Assembly: GCA_963971405.1 (NCBI GenBank)
Contig: OZ020486.1
Span: forward strand, 1,054,001-1,118,000
Length of the DNA stretch: 64,000 nt
From: Psococerastis gibbosa
Lineage: Eukaryota > Arthropoda > Insecta > Psocodea > Psocidae
Reading direction: 5' to 3'
Below are positions 23,385-36,569 of this stretch, piece by piece; position 1 is the first letter of the stretch, and each line of letters begins with the position of its first letter. The position numbers and the translations under genes are program-made. The notes below the pieces were generated by a model. The model had not been told where the DNA came from. It ran no database searches and saw only the letters and a list, made by a program, of their open reading frames with translations.

Positions 23385-24971
23385 TCGAAAGTAAAGGGAC
23401 CAAAATTTTAGAAATTACATTAGTACTTTCCCAGCTGATGGCCCCATGTAGTATGATATCAGTGAGAAATAACGAGTGCAGTAAAATTGTCGTTAGATTA
23501 AACGTTTACTAGAATAAATAACGATAAAATAAGTTGAAAATAAGATACGGAAGAGCCAGACTGATTAAAACCCAAAATGATAAGGCGTCCGCCATTTTGA
23601 GAACAGCTGATTCATGAATTAACAGTAAAATCGAACGTTGCATGTAATTGTCCAGTGGTCGAGCATCAGGAAATAAGAGATGTTCCGAATTAGTAATGTC
23701 GGTAGACGGAAATTCGTATTAGAATGTTCGGTATAGCGAATTGGAGGATTGTTGTTGAATTCAGATGTTGCTTTAAGGTGTAAAAGGACGAGAAACCGTA
23801 TTACGAGAGCTCCGAGGAGGCGTTTCTTGGCGTAATTCCCCTGATGGGTAAATTGCTTTCTTTAAAATTGAGTTCTGAGAGAGAAACCGTTACTCGTGTT
23901 GTTGAAAAGTCAGTGCCGTAACTTGAAAAAACCCGTTGATCGAAGTCAAGGACTGTTCGTTCAAAGCTGAAACCGGTCCTGAGTTTGTCGAATCTTGACA
24001 TTCGACTCTGCCTGATAAAAGATTGATGAGGAACTTGCAAAAAAATTTGAATCCTTTCAAATTTGAAATTAGCTGAGCGACATCAAGTCAAAAGAAACTT
24101 AAGTGGGATTGAAATAGACCTGCTGCTATTATAAATGAATTTAGTTAACATTCAATGACTTACTAGGAAACCGAAGAAACCTTTGTCGACTTTGGAGATA
24201 TCGGAATTAGAGCCGTGGTCCGATGGACATGAGAGAGTTAGGTCAGGTCGAAAGGAAGTCGAGACGTGTCGTGTTTAGTTTTAACGAGTTCTTTAGATAA
24301 TTTTCTTGGTCTTTTGTATTTCAAAATTATTAGCAACAATTTATTTATTGTTATAAATTTATTTTATTTGAATTAAAATTATTATCATTTAATTTCAAGA
24401 TACTTGGTCATTTAAGCATATAGTGAATATCTAATGAAATCCACATCATCTTTATTATTATTTAGAATTCTTTAATTATGGAATAATTATTATTAAACAA
24501 TTTCCATTAAGGGTAGATTCCTTTAATTATGAATAGAATTTTATTCTTCTTATTTTATTTATTAAACCGTATTAGTCAGAATCGAGGGAACCTTATAACT
24601 GACTGCTAAATAATTATATTTTATTATTACCATATTGATCAGCTAGCTATTAGTTAATTAATTAATTTAACTTTATGAATATCGTACATTCCTTATAATT
24701 AATTATTAGATTATTATAGTCGTGTTAAATTAAATTATCTTATCGATATTAGTATTTATTTTATTAATTCAGTATTATATTATTATATTATTATAAATTC
24801 TTATTAGTATCTTCATTTATTATCCAAATTATTCAACTTCATTATTATGATTACTATTTTAATTAAATTTCATCTCCAGAAGTGGAGTCATTATGGTCAT
24901 ATTGTTGTTGTAATGATTATTATTTATTGAAACTTGTGTTTCAAAAGGGAACTACGCTGAGGAAGGAAGTG

Positions 24972-25895
24972 TCCGGAAGGAGGAGAGATGTAGGCCGTAA
25001 TGGCCTAATCGAGCGGGAAATGCACCAGGGCCAAAGGAATGGGCTAGGACGAGGGTTCTAACCTATTACACTTCACTTCACATCGTTCATCTGCCTATTA
25101 GTAAGAATTCTCAGCACCTGTAAGTCTCATTATTGTTTGTAATTGAAAGGAATGTCTATAAATGCTGTATTATCTAGATTGTGCGCGGGACGACGTCGCT
25201 GATCTGGGAGTGGAGGATGGATTCGGTTGGAGAGGGGAGCGGGTCGCTCCTCTTCTTCATCCGGGGCCATGATCCATTCCCAGAGCAGATGGATGTTCGG
25301 TCCTCTGGATAATAGTTATGTACTTCGGAGATTTCTGTGACTGGCACCATGATTTTCTCTCTTTACAAAAGACCAGTTCTCAGAAAATTCTTCGTTTGAT
25401 TTGTGCGCAATGTTAATTAGGATGATCGTGGGTTCGATGACGAACGGAGGGAGTGGTCCAGATTCAATTCTGTATCCGGTCTCCGGATAGAATCGGACAC
25501 ACTCTTCCGTTCCTCACCGAACCAATATCGGATCTCCGGCGATATGCCTCCTTATATTGTCTTATTGTTGTGTTGTGATGATGTTTTGGCGGCCAATTTT
25601 CGGTCGTAGAAGAAGTTGCCTAATATACTGTTGCTATTTTGGATAATCTGGTGTTCTCTGTGGTTCCTCCATATCTCTTAAGGTAGGGGACTCTCTCTCT
25701 TGTTGCTGATTTTAGCCCCCATGATCCACGCCCTTTACTTTCTGCCGTCCCTGAGCTACCGACGCACCGGCTGAGGCCACCCTTGTAAGACGATTCGGCT
25801 TTTGATAGAAGGAGGAGTTTTCTCCGGTTTTGTGGGTTACCATCTGGTACTTGGTCTATCTCTCCCGTTTCACCTTACACCACCAACTATAAATT
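24972..25895 (+). other. Possible LTR-retrotransposon 3' end (polypurine tract plus LTR)
   Basis: ggaaggaggagaga (24975-24988) is a purine run directly followed by tgtaggccgtaatggcc, as at the polypurine tract/LTR junction of retrotransposons. An LTR ending at ...caccttaca near 25890 is possible, with a TATA-like ctataaatgctg at 25158. No partner LTR, primer site or gag/pol was seen, so this is tentative. Confidence 0.3.
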
Positions 25896-26530
25896 TTTTG
25901 TGTATAATTGTGAGCACAGAGCAGGTTGCAGGGATGACTCGATTTTAATGAGGTTGCCAGGTATACAGTATGTCAACTAGTGGTACTGGTATTTATATAC
26001 AATACCGGCCAGTCAGTGTTACTGATGTTTAACATATCCGGAAATAGAGAAACAAGAATATAATATCGCTCGGAAGTAACATCCCTGTACAGGATGCCTC
26101 CAATATTTAGAGCACCTGCAATAGGCTACATCACCACGAAACAGAAACACGCCCGGTTCATATATTTCCCATCGGTACCCAATAACTGTACAGTATGACT
26201 TATAATTTATCAACAGTTTATTTAGATGGCAAATGTTGAGGGAGGACATTTTCATTGACAGCAGGTGATTAGATCAACTACAAGGCTTCATTCCACATAA
26301 TTACAGTATAGTTTTTTGATTTTATTCTAAAACGTTTACCTACCTATGGGTTGGGTGGCTAGGTAGTTTTATGTATCTATGTAATAGTTTTGAACCCGAA
26401 AAAAAGTTAAAATGTACACGTTTAACATGTAGTTGAAGGTGTTGACTCGACGCTTGAATGCTTCATGTATTTCCATTGATAATAATAATTAATAGGTAGG
26501 CTATACCTACAGCAAATATAATTATTGTAA

Positions 26531-26652
26531 TAAGGCGGCTACTTGTCAATTTTTCGTCAATAGTTGATGAGATTTTTTCTTTACTCTATGTCATCTCATC
26601 AATTATTGATGCACAAATGACGGAATATTGACAAATGGAATAGCCGCCTAAG
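26531..26652. mobile_element. 120-bp TA-flanked MITE
   Basis: taaggcggctacttgtcaat and attgacaaatggaatagccgcctaa-type ends are inverted repeats, with a second inner match gttgatgagat / atctcatcaat. Flanking ta suggests a Tc1/mariner-like origin. Confidence 0.8.
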
Positions 26653-27689
26653 GTGCTGTAACTTAATACCATATATATAATTGCCGGTTTTTGTCGTATT
26701 CCCCAATAAAATCCGAATAACAAATTTAGCTAATTCATTTAGTACCTACAATACAATGACAATAAAATAATTGTAATAGCAGTAGCAAATTAGCGTGCAT
26801 TCTGGGTATTAATGCAGCTCAGTATAGATGTAAACGTACGTATCTTGTCTTAAGAGCGGGGCGGATTTGGCTTTTGTGCGGATATATAGGCAATGGCATT
26901 GTCGCGGACATTAATAATTATTGTATGTATAGTGGGGAGGGGGGATGATCCTATCTAGTGTACACTAACTACAACAAATTTTGGGGTACTCATTTTCGAC
27001 GTAGCATGTCCTATTAAAGCTGTATTGAGCTGAGATGACTCGCGATAAAAGTACCTGAGCAGTAAATATTAAATAAATATACTGTAAAAGTGTCTATAAT
27101 TCGTGGCCGGTCGACATATTAGTTGTCAAAACAGAAAACAAAGGCTTAAGCCTTAAAAGAACGCTTAACATAATATTAAATTATTCATGGATATACTGTA
27201 TATACAGTATGTATATCGTTAATCCCCCGACTTGACATAGTTTGTAAAGAACTAATGAGCAAGGAGTAGTCCTCCTAAGGGGACTCGAACATCTAAATTA
27301 ATAGATAACATGGATTTGTCTAAATATACGATAAAACATAATGATTTAGTAAGCTAATATTTGAAAATCTTTTTATAGGACAGTGCTGTTCTGCGGCACG
27401 TTCGTTCGTACACCCAACCAAAATAAACATTTCTTCCAGCCTATTTGACTTGATATTATCGATAATTTTTTTAATTATTGTAATTTTGTAGGGGAGAATG
27501 TCCTCTGCAAAGTACTAAAATATGACGTTCGCAGCTGGTCTCTGCTATTTACTATTGTAATTTTACTGGAGCAAATAAGATAAATATACCGAGCAAATTT
27601 ACATACATATCTTTTAATATTTTGCTTTAATGACCGCTTTTACACGATCCGTGATTGTCTCTATACTAGCTTGCAACTCATTGTTAAAA

Positions 27690-28125
27690 ATTAACTTAGT
27701 AAAGTTTTACGTAATAAATTAAAAAATATCCACAACCGGTTTTGGCTCACGCCATCGCCAAGTGCAATTGAAAGACATACAAAAACGGTATGCAAGCGAA
27801 AACACAACAAAACTCATTGTCAAGATAACACACAGCATCGCATAAGGTAAACAATTTTAAATTAAACATTTAAACATTAACCAATGGTAGTGCTAACAAG
27901 GGAGAACTACTTACAAAGGCTATGTCATTAAGTAACGTTTTGTTTTTAACCATAGCTTCCATAATCACAATGGTTTCTAAATTATCAAGAACTTTCCCAG
28001 TGGTGGCTACATGTAAGATCTTAAAATTAATGAAGTCACAGGCATGGCTGTGGGTGTTTATTATACAGTATTATGTTGGGCAAAGGCGGACTGAGTGTCG
28101 GGTTTTCCTACAAAAAATATAATAA
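27690..28125 (-). mobile_element. Penelope-like element fragment (sister of the 7-kb copy)
   Basis: On the - strand the sequence follows the 7-kb element from the frame with cccgacactcagtccgcctt through ILHVATTGKVLDNLETIVIMEAM, KNKTLLND and the terminal arm (gcgatggcgtgagccaaaac near 27745). It starts mid-gene and lacks the opposite arm. The motif that reads ccgaaacc in the 7-kb copy is ccaaaacc here. Confidence 0.82.
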
Positions 28126-28861
28126 TAATATATATATAATATGAAATATAATAATAAAAATATTTCAATATATTTATTGAGTAGTAGTCAGTGAATTACC
28201 GCCTGAAGGGTCACAATGCATCCGCAAGGTCTTCCTATATTCATCATTACAGATTTAGCTGCAGAGTTGAAATTTTAAGGAGATATAGAGTTCATACTAG
28301 ACTATAAGCTACCTGTGAGTATGCATTCAATTAGGTTTGACAAATATTTCAGTTTGGTAGGGTGTACGAACGAACGTGACGCAAACTTTGTACATTAGAG
28401 CTCTTTTCTTTTACAAACATATTTGTAAATTAAACATAGTGCTAGTTCAAGGATATGGGTCTTTTTAATTAATTTAGCATCTGTAGAATCGTCATAAAAT
28501 TAAAAATTAAAATTACCCTCACCCTGAGGATGTTCTGAACATCTCAAGCAATAGGACTTTGTGGTTGCTCGAGCGGCCTCATTGTGGTAGTTGTAGACAG
28601 TAGGCTATTATTATCAACATTTCTGAACTTTATCTTTAATATTTTTATGGTTATAAACGTGCCAGATGAGCTTCCCGCGTTTAGGCTTTTAAATTGTAAT
28701 CAGCGGTTTGGAAATTGACATGTCCTTTATTTATTTCCTTCATCTTTTACAACAGCCCATGTGCAACAGAGCTCCTGAAATGCAACTAATTATAAAAGAT
28801 AATGGCGGGAAAAAGTTTTTATTGTTTTTAATTTGCAATTAACATTTCCACGGTCAGCCTT

Positions 28862-29100
28862 TTGTTTGCAGTGACGTGGTTGAGCGGGAGCTTTACAGGT
28901 TTATCAGGTGTCCGGCTGTTAGGATGTTGCATGTGCACGGTAAGGTGGGGGCCCACGTGCGCGTCTCGTGGCCCACGCCCCGTCTACTTAGTCTGCCGTG
29001 TTGAGAAAGTAAGAGTGGTCAGACCGCATCGCGGCAGTGTCAGTGTGTCGTGTGTTCTCCGGTTGGATATCTCCAGCAACCAGGTAGGTCAGTCCTTGCA
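28862..29100 (+). other. GC-rich island with a strong splice donor
   Basis: Base composition jumps here (gtgggggcccacgtgcgcgtctcgtggcccacgcc) and the block ends agcaaccag|gtaggtcagt (29083), a good 5' splice site. It could be a non-coding first exon and promoter, perhaps of the ABCH gene 16 kb downstream, whose first coding exon needs one. Nothing else ties them together. Confidence 0.25.
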
Positions 29101-29594
29101 ATCTGTCAGATAGCCACCAAATCGGTCGGAAAACAGCAATCGTGAGTTGAACCAGGGTCGATCCGGAGACTGTGCCCCCTACGAAATTACGAATGCCCTG
29201 ACACAGTCTAGTGAAAGTTATCTGTTTTATTTGAAAACTCCGAAATGAGACGTGACACAAAAGAATACTACATGCACCGTAAAGAGAACGTTGAGTACTT
29301 TACGAAGGATGAAAACTTGGCTAAGGGCCACTATGGCTGAGCGGACTGATGTGAACGATGAGTGTTCACAGAGAAAAATTGAAAACTATGGATAAGTTCT
29401 TACTTAGATCAAGTCCTTTCGTTGTTTGCCCAAACTTCACGAAGGTTAGCATTCGCCGTTTCCGACCACTGGGACACAGTACAATAGGCTCATACAGATT
29501 TTCTTTCTCATATATTGAAGTTTTATAAACTGCCCAATTGGCCACTTATATTAAATACAATAAATAGGAGGATTCATCGAAATTATTGATTTTT

Positions 29595-29640
29595 TGCTTT
29601 CCAATTTAGTATTATAGTAGTATAAGGAAAGCTTTGTGAT
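29595..29640 (+). mobile_element. HINE-like repeat, 5' stub
   Basis: Just tgctttccaatttagtatta and ataaggaaagctttgtgat remain before unrelated sequence. Confidence 0.7.
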
Positions 29641-31284
29641 TATTTATAATATTACGTTATCCCATATCTACCCCCCCCCCCCTAACAAACCTGCGGACGG
29701 CCACTCCGAGATAGATAATATGAGTTATTCCATAGTAAATCATTATCTTATTGTTAGGGTTAAATTTAGGTTGCCTAGACATCGCCTATCCCAAAGCTCT
29801 GAATTGACATATTATTTTTTGGCGTAATAAATACCTGATGTAGGCTATGCATGGGAAGCATTGAAAATAATTGTTTAATCATTGTTCATGGAAATTGAGG
29901 CCTATTTGTATGTTTATCCCCCCAGATGAATAATTAATAGCGACTAATATACGGTAACTTATTTGTGAATTTAAAGGAAATCGTTGGTGAATCTTTTTTG
30001 AAAAAAACAATTTTTAGCCGTTTTTAGAGAGACCAAAGTTCGACTTGCGGAAAATTTCTTGACAACTTTTCATTTCATGCCCCCCTGAGCCCAAAAACCA
30101 GCCTCCGTGGGAAATGATATACACATTATATCCGTATGCATGCCGTTAGTATGTATGTCGCATGTCGCGACTCGCGATTGTGCGAAATATGTGCTAGTGT
30201 ATTTTAAACTGCAATACTCATAGACGGCATGTCAATTGCCTGCATGACAAATGTGACAAATGTTTTTCAACGGAATAAGTTGAGCAGGCAACACCTGGCC
30301 ATCGGATGTCAACTATATAGTGATAAATTCCGTCAATGACGCACACAACGTTCAAATTGTGGGGTTCGCATGAGTGGTAGATGTCATCAGATAGGCGCCA
30401 ATGCTTTACCGTTGACCCCCCCCCCCCCGCTGAAAAAGAAAAAGTCATGATTCAGCACTTCTTTTGCAACTCTTTTGTTTTTTCCAACTAGTCTACGATG
30501 AATGGCAGAGAAGGCACAGATCGTAAAAGCCGTCTTGGCCGATTCCAGCGCCCTACTATGCCGCAATGCACTAGCTGATTAATGTAAGGACTAATCTGGT
30601 CCTGGGTGGTTGGTCCCCCAGCAGTTGACTGCAAACTGTGGTCATCATGCCATGGGGTGGCTAGGGGAGGCTGAGCCATGATGGAACATGTCACATAGCC
30701 TATTGGATACCAAAATAGGTATAGGCTAGTTTTACTCTAAAATGGAATTCCTAGACCTCTATACAGGTGCACGGTTGTACAATACTTAATCACCAACAGA
30801 AATCTTGAATTGAATAGAAGCCTAGCAGACGTAACATTATCAGGAGCCAAAATGAAAGTGTAGATATCAATGTTCTGACTGGGAATTGGCTGATTTCCTC
30901 AATTGCCAACACTTATGTCACTTCCATTTCCAAGCAAAACTGGGCTACTTAATATACCGTATTACACACACTCACATTATACAGTAGGTGCGCACATTCT
31001 GCATTTATTATTTATTATTATACAGCATTGAAAAACCAATTCGTCAACACAGAGTGATATTATATCATTCTTTAAAATTGAGTTGACTGTTGACTGTTGC
31101 CTGACTAAACATAGGTAGGTTTTACCTGTAATATTGGATAGCTCTAGGCAGTGGCGTAAGGATAAGTTTTCGATTTTTTATTTTTTTTTTAATAAGCCTT
31201 AAATGCTTACGCATTTACGCATTACGCATTGGCAGGCACCAAATACTGACAGATTATAATTATGAGTATTTGCATGGTAAACAA

Positions 31285-31715
31285 TAAAATTGTCCTTGGG
31301 TTCAATTTCGGTTGCCTTGACTTACCCTAACCCAAAGTACTAAACTGAGTAATGGGACGACTGCATAGTCTACAACGGGCATACCAAGATAAATTGTATT
31401 ATAACACAGTAAAAAAGGTACGTTATGCTTTAGTATATGTGTTGGAACATGAATTATCCATAATGTTTTCAAAAACTTTTTTATTCTTAACCAAAACCTT
31501 ATTTTGGGAAAGCAACCTGCTCAGTTTTGTTACTCTTATATTTAACACCTAAAGCATATACCTGAAGTTGTTTTTTTGCCCCCAAACCCAACCAGGGGCA
31601 AGCGATTACATTCATAACGACTACAATAATTTGAATTTAAAGAAAACTGTGGGCCGTGTCTGAGAAAAGATATTTAGTCTTTGTTTTAGTTTTTGGAGGT
31701 TAAAACCCTTGCAGT
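31285..31715 (-). mobile_element. HINE-like repeat, inner fragment
   Basis: On the - strand it matches the central part of the family (ggtttt...gcttgcccctgg, gtgttaaatataagagtaac). Both ends are missing. Confidence 0.7.
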
Positions 31716-32407
31716 TCTTTTCACAGAAATGTTCTTCATGTTACATTTAAGCCATTGTCATCCGCCATCATTCAAACATGGCATGACGTCACCCCCAAAA
31801 TATAAAGTGACTATAACATTGGTCATTGATTCCATTTGTCTGATTTCCATCAGACCTTGCATATTATCAATTTTGTATAGCCTATGTATTGTGTTACATT
31901 GTATAAAAAATAGTCATAAAAATGAAAGGGGCTATCCACTTGTTATAACCGAAATTACAGAATCAATAAAAACCTGACATAGGATCCGAATTATGCTACG
32001 ATCTATGACTTGACATATCAATTTACTGTGCAAATAGCCAGCAAGTACAAAAATTAGGGAGGGTTTCGAGTTTCCCGTTGCAACTTTGATTCTATGTGTC
32101 CAATTTTAATCAACTGGCACATGGTTTCTCCTTAAGGAACTTGGGCAGTTGGCTCGTGCGGTGCCGCGCTTGTTAATTTTTATAGCTGGCAAGCATGTGA
32201 TGGGGGCGGTGAGTCATGGAGTTGACACTTCTAGTTTCCCACGCTGGCTGGCTGCTGGCATGCTTCCAGTACTCATTTGTCGATGCCAAATGCACAGTAC
32301 CTATACCTAACAGACCACATACCGCATCATTCTCACTCACTGTCAGTTTTAATTGAAATTTAAAATTGCACAAAATTTCAATAAAGAAAATAATTCAATT
32401 TCTAATC

Positions 32408-33070
32408 AATGAACCGGTCCGAGTTTACTAGAACATGCTTTCCCACTTAGCAATTAGTATAGATATGAGTAATTTCATAGTATACGTATTTCGTATTTCG
32501 TATTTCGGATCCCTCGATATCCCCATGGCTGTAGCCAGGAATTTTCGGACTCCCTCTGGCTACGGCATTGATATCCTCTATCCCAAAGCACTAAAGCACT
32601 GAATCGATCGATGGGATTGCATATTTAGAACGGGCAGACCAATACATTATAACATAGTAAAAATGGCAGGGCGTGAATTTTCCATAATTTCTTCAAAAAT
32701 AATGTTTTTCACAAATCCAAATATTTCTTTGGAAATGCAACCTGTTCGATTTTGTTACTCTACTTAACACCTAAAACATAACAGAAGTTAGAAATAATCG
32801 ATATTATTATATTATATTATATATTTTTCATTTTTCATGAAAATTGAACCGTTTTTATTTTTTACCCCCAGAAGAAAACTATCGAGGGGTAAGCGACCCA
32901 CCGCGTTTTATTAACATTAATAACGAGTACAATATATCTGAATTTTGCCCAGAAATTGATGAACAGACAGAGCGACAGACAGGCGGACAGAGCGACAGAC
33001 ATGCGGACAGAGCGACAGACATTTCGTAAAAACCACTTTTTTGGGGTTTTTGGTACCTCAAACAAAACTA
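32408..33070 (-). mobile_element. HINE-like repeat, reverse orientation
   Basis: Starts with gaaccggtccgagtttacta (the 3' terminus reversed) at 32411 and ends near tacctcaaacaaaactacgt at 33073. The tract reads gacagagcgacagac in this orientation (32960-33020). Confidence 0.83.
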
Positions 33071-33429
33071 CGTATAAATAGGAAAACAACAACAAAAGGA
33101 AACAAAACATTTAACGGTGACCTTACCTTCGTGATGTTTTGGACTACAATACTTTGGTGTATGGTTAGGGGCTTAATCAGCAGGTGAGATTCAATTAGAG
33201 GTCACAATCCCGGGATTTCTGATTATATTATTTTGTTGTCCCGGTAATCCTTGAATTTCAGATGCTGAATCCCGGTATTTTGCGATTGGAAAAGACAGTA
33301 GAATATTGCGTTTTTATTTTTTTATTTTATTTTACTTCTCCTTTTTTATAAATTTAAACGTCAGTCGCTTTTCTCACAAGTTTCGTGTATTGCACACAGC
33401 AGCACTGCACTCTAACTCATACATTTCAC

Positions 33430-34260
33430 GTAACCCATCACAATACAATAAAACATCACAAACCGAAGCTAATAAATATATTATTCTGTTGCATTATACA
33501 ATACAATCAAGTAATCAACAAGCAAGTATAAAATAAAATCGTCAAATTCAGGCAGTTCTATCATTGTGATTGTGCTAGTGCCTCAGTGACAGTCAGACAG
33601 TGTAGAAAGCTTCCTCTAAGAGATGGTCTCTAAGCAGTCTAAGCAATTTAGGGAAGTTAAGTGTTAACAGCATTTCTCGCTGCACTCAGTTCTATCGGGA
33701 GTTTTATAAACCTTGCAGTAGGTACCGTATAGGATCCAGTTTCTCACACTTGGCTGTGCGTAGTACTGGCCTTACAAAGTCTCCCCTTTGCCTCGTGCTG
33801 TACTACTGTAGGTGTGGTTGTCCCCATTTTGCTTACATTTCTCCCACACCTTAAAATATGTAAAATGCATCTATATACTATGTAAAGACTTAGGGCTGTC
33901 ATGATTTTTAATGTTATGAAGCGAGAGATTTTAGCAAGTAGCGGACTCCCCATGCCGTAATTTATATTACAACTGAGTGGTAGGTCTGAAGAGCAATCTC
34001 TGGAGGACCTACAGAGCTGAGGTGCCTGACTACAAAGAGGATACTATTCGCAGTTTTTTTTATTTTAATAACTTGGCCACGTGTTTGCTCTAGTGTGACT
34101 GGTAATGTTTGGCAAACTGCTATCAGGAGCGCAATGGATGAGGAGGGACCGTCTAAAATAACGGGCATTCCTATGAATTTGACGCTGTCGGTTGAAGTTA
34201 CCTGTTGTTGTGTAGCTCAGACTCAGGTTCGGGATTAAATAATATTATTAACTTAGTTGT
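33430..34260 (-). pseudogene. LINE RT 3' fragment, more decayed sister of the 39-kb copy
   Basis: Fragments on the - strand (34168-33962 and 33953-33744) read SSVGPPE, LSLYIVYRCILHILRCGRNVSKMGTTT and HEAKGRLCKAST, paralleling the 39-kb copy position by position. The 3' tails (gtcaaattc...gttctatcattgtgattgtgctagtgcctcagtgacagt) are nearly identical between the two. Several frameshifts and stops are present. Confidence 0.72.
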
Positions 34261-34411
34261 GTTTTGGCTTCGATCAGCCTATGTGTGGCAAATTCGCCAT
34301 CTAGCTGTTTTTTACACTTAAGCAATGTTCCTTCTGCTAAAGGACTAGCTGTCGTAGTATGGTCCGCGAACATCAGCCTTTCGTTTTCATCACTGTCAAC
34401 TTGACATAGAG

Positions 34412-34502
34412 GAGACACAGTGGTCCAGTAACAGAGCTACAAGTGGTACCGTACCAGAGACACAGTGATCCAGTAATAGAGTAACTAGTGGTACCGTACC
34501 AG
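34412..34502 (+). repeat. 45-bp tandem duplication
   Basis: gagacacagtggtccagtaa...agtggtaccgtacca is present twice with a few substitutions, about 75 bp upstream of the hAT MITE. Confidence 0.9.
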
Positions 34503-34583
34503 ACAATTGCTATGAGAGCTAATCCGGGGATTCATCCCGAAATTGCGGGAATGAGAATAGGTTCGGGATCGGGACCTCTAGAC

Positions 34584-34934
34584 CAGCGTTTCTCAACCGC
34601 CGCGGCACACTGGTGTGCCGCAAAAAAAGACGGAGGAAGACTCCTGGTGTAGCAAAGTCGCTTTTTATGTAATTAAATCATTATTTTATTTTATTAAATC
34701 TTAATATTGTTTTACCATTAATAAGGAGTTTTTCATTTGTTTAACCTAGTAAACATACCATGTATTACTATTTTCTAGTTTTGCCAAACTGAATGTAATG
34801 AAATGATAATAACATAGTGGGATAGTGTGCCGTAACGCAGGCCCACCTCGTCACCCCCTAGGCCCGGGCCTGACCGTAAGTAAATTTGATTGTCAGTTAG
34901 TGTGCCGTGAGGTAAAAAAGGTTGAGAAACGCTG
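34584..34934. mobile_element. hAT-type MITE with exact 8-bp target duplications
   Basis: 351 bp. Inverted ends cagcgtttctcaaccgccgc and aaggttgagaaacgctg, inner palindromic tggtgtgccg / agtgtgccgtgag, flanked by ctctagac on both sides (34576-34583, 34935-34942). The start cagcgtttctcaacc is typical of hAT (Charlie-like) elements. No transposase. Confidence 0.92.
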
Positions 34935-35439
34935 CTCTAGACTCAATGGAATGGAGACACGACTCGTGTGCGATGTTGGTTTTGGTCGGGTGCCCATGGT
35001 GGGCAAGCACCGCAAGAGAAATCTCGTTGATTGTCTCAGTTACATTTTATAGTTGGTTACCGTTTCCTAGACACATCGTACAATTCTTTCCCTGAGACGA
35101 ATTTCCTTGACAGACTACATAGGCTATTAGGCTAAAACGACTTGACCTTGTATGCATGCAGTCTCTGAAATATCGAATTACCCATTTTTCCCATTAAAAT
35201 GTACAGTAGTTCCAATGACTTCTGAGCCAGAAACTTTTCCAGCAAAACACATAATTTGACACTCCAATTTTTCCTGCTGGGTGATGTTGATGTAGATGTA
35301 CAGTACTAGTTTATTTATGATTATAAATTATAATGTCTTTCCAATTATGGAAAACAACATTCATATCGAAGCAGGAATCATTCATAATTAAATAATATAA
35401 ATATAAAATATAGTGTGGCATATTATATTATTTCTGCAT

Positions 35440-35840
35440 GGCTATTTCGAACAACACGGTGTACCATTCAGACTAAATCTTACTCTTCTTCTTTAAATAC
35501 CTTTTCTGTCCAACATTGGCGATCTTCATGGCAATTTGCACCTTGGAGACTGCTGCCAAACCACTGCCTCAGGTTTTTCAACCAGGATCTATTGATAAAG
35601 GTTAATGGCAATAGTAGTGTAATATTATTATTTAACAAAGGGATAGTTGGACTTACATTGCCTTCTGTGTTAATAGTCATTATAGAGGCACAGTCATCGA
35701 AAAATTGTTGTGGAGCCCATTGCCAGGGAAAGGGGACGAAGTTTCGGGGGTGGGTGCTACTCCCATCATCATGCCAAGTCCTAAGAAGGACTGGGACGAT
35801 TGACTCATTGCTCTTGTATTCTACTCTGAATTATTGAGTA
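35440..35840 (-). pseudogene. Possible LINE ORF2 C-terminal scrap
   Basis: On the - strand, NRSWLKNLRQWFGSSLQ...NCHEDRQCWTEKV resembles the arginine/tryptophan-rich tail that ends many LINE reverse transcriptases (R-x-W-x-x-x-I/L-x-x-W). No RT motif remains. Confidence 0.35.
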
Positions 35841-36569
35841 CATCCGATCCCCTTGAGGATTTCAATTGCCATTTTCCCGAATGAAATGCAAGCTCTCCAA
35901 CCACTCGACCACGGCCCTCACCAGAATATACTAGTTTGAAACTTCTAATTGAACTTCACTTTTCCCCTAACTTATGGCAATTCTATTCCAGAACACTTTC
36001 TGATAGTCACCGATATGTTACCCCTACGTATTTTCTCATTCATTGTTATATATATATATACATATTATATTTCATAAACAGAGTTCCTGGTGTTATTTCT
36101 TTCCTATTTATACTTATTAGGCTATAAGAAAAGATTTGTGATGGTCGAAATGGCCGATTTCGGAATTTCAGTGGATTTACACGTTTTGAAGTCCCAGGAA
36201 CCATACAAGTGCTTTTACTAAATGTCTGTCTGTCTGTTTGGCGATTTGCAGGCAAACTACCCGTAGGTATTTTGATCAAATTTGGCATGTAGGTTCACAA
36301 AAATCACCTCGGGACCATTTTATGTATTTTCAGCTAACTCAATCTTCGGGGGTTTTACCCCCTGGGGTTAAAAATTATTTTTCCGTAGAACCTTTCTAAC
36401 GCTGATTTCTACCTTCAGGTATGTTTTAGGTGTTTAATACAGTAGCAAAACCAAACAGGTTGCTTTCTCAAACAAAGATTTGGTATTGTGCAAAAAATTA
36501 TGTCTTGAAAAAAATGATTGAAAATTCACTCCATGTCCTGCCATTATTACTGTGTTGTAATGTATTAAT

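Larger units (their letters stand above)
23385..27689. other. No gene seen
   Basis: 23.4-24.9 kb becomes very AT-rich; a possible LTR at 25.0-25.9 kb and a MITE at 26.5 kb are listed separately. A 9+9 palindrome, atactgtatatacagtat, lies at 27193-27210. Confidence 0.45.
28126..31284. other. No confirmed gene
   Basis: Contains the GC-rich island (28.9 kb), a HINE stub (29.6 kb) and a C13 run (30416). 30488-30694 is moderately GC-rich without motif. Confidence 0.45.
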
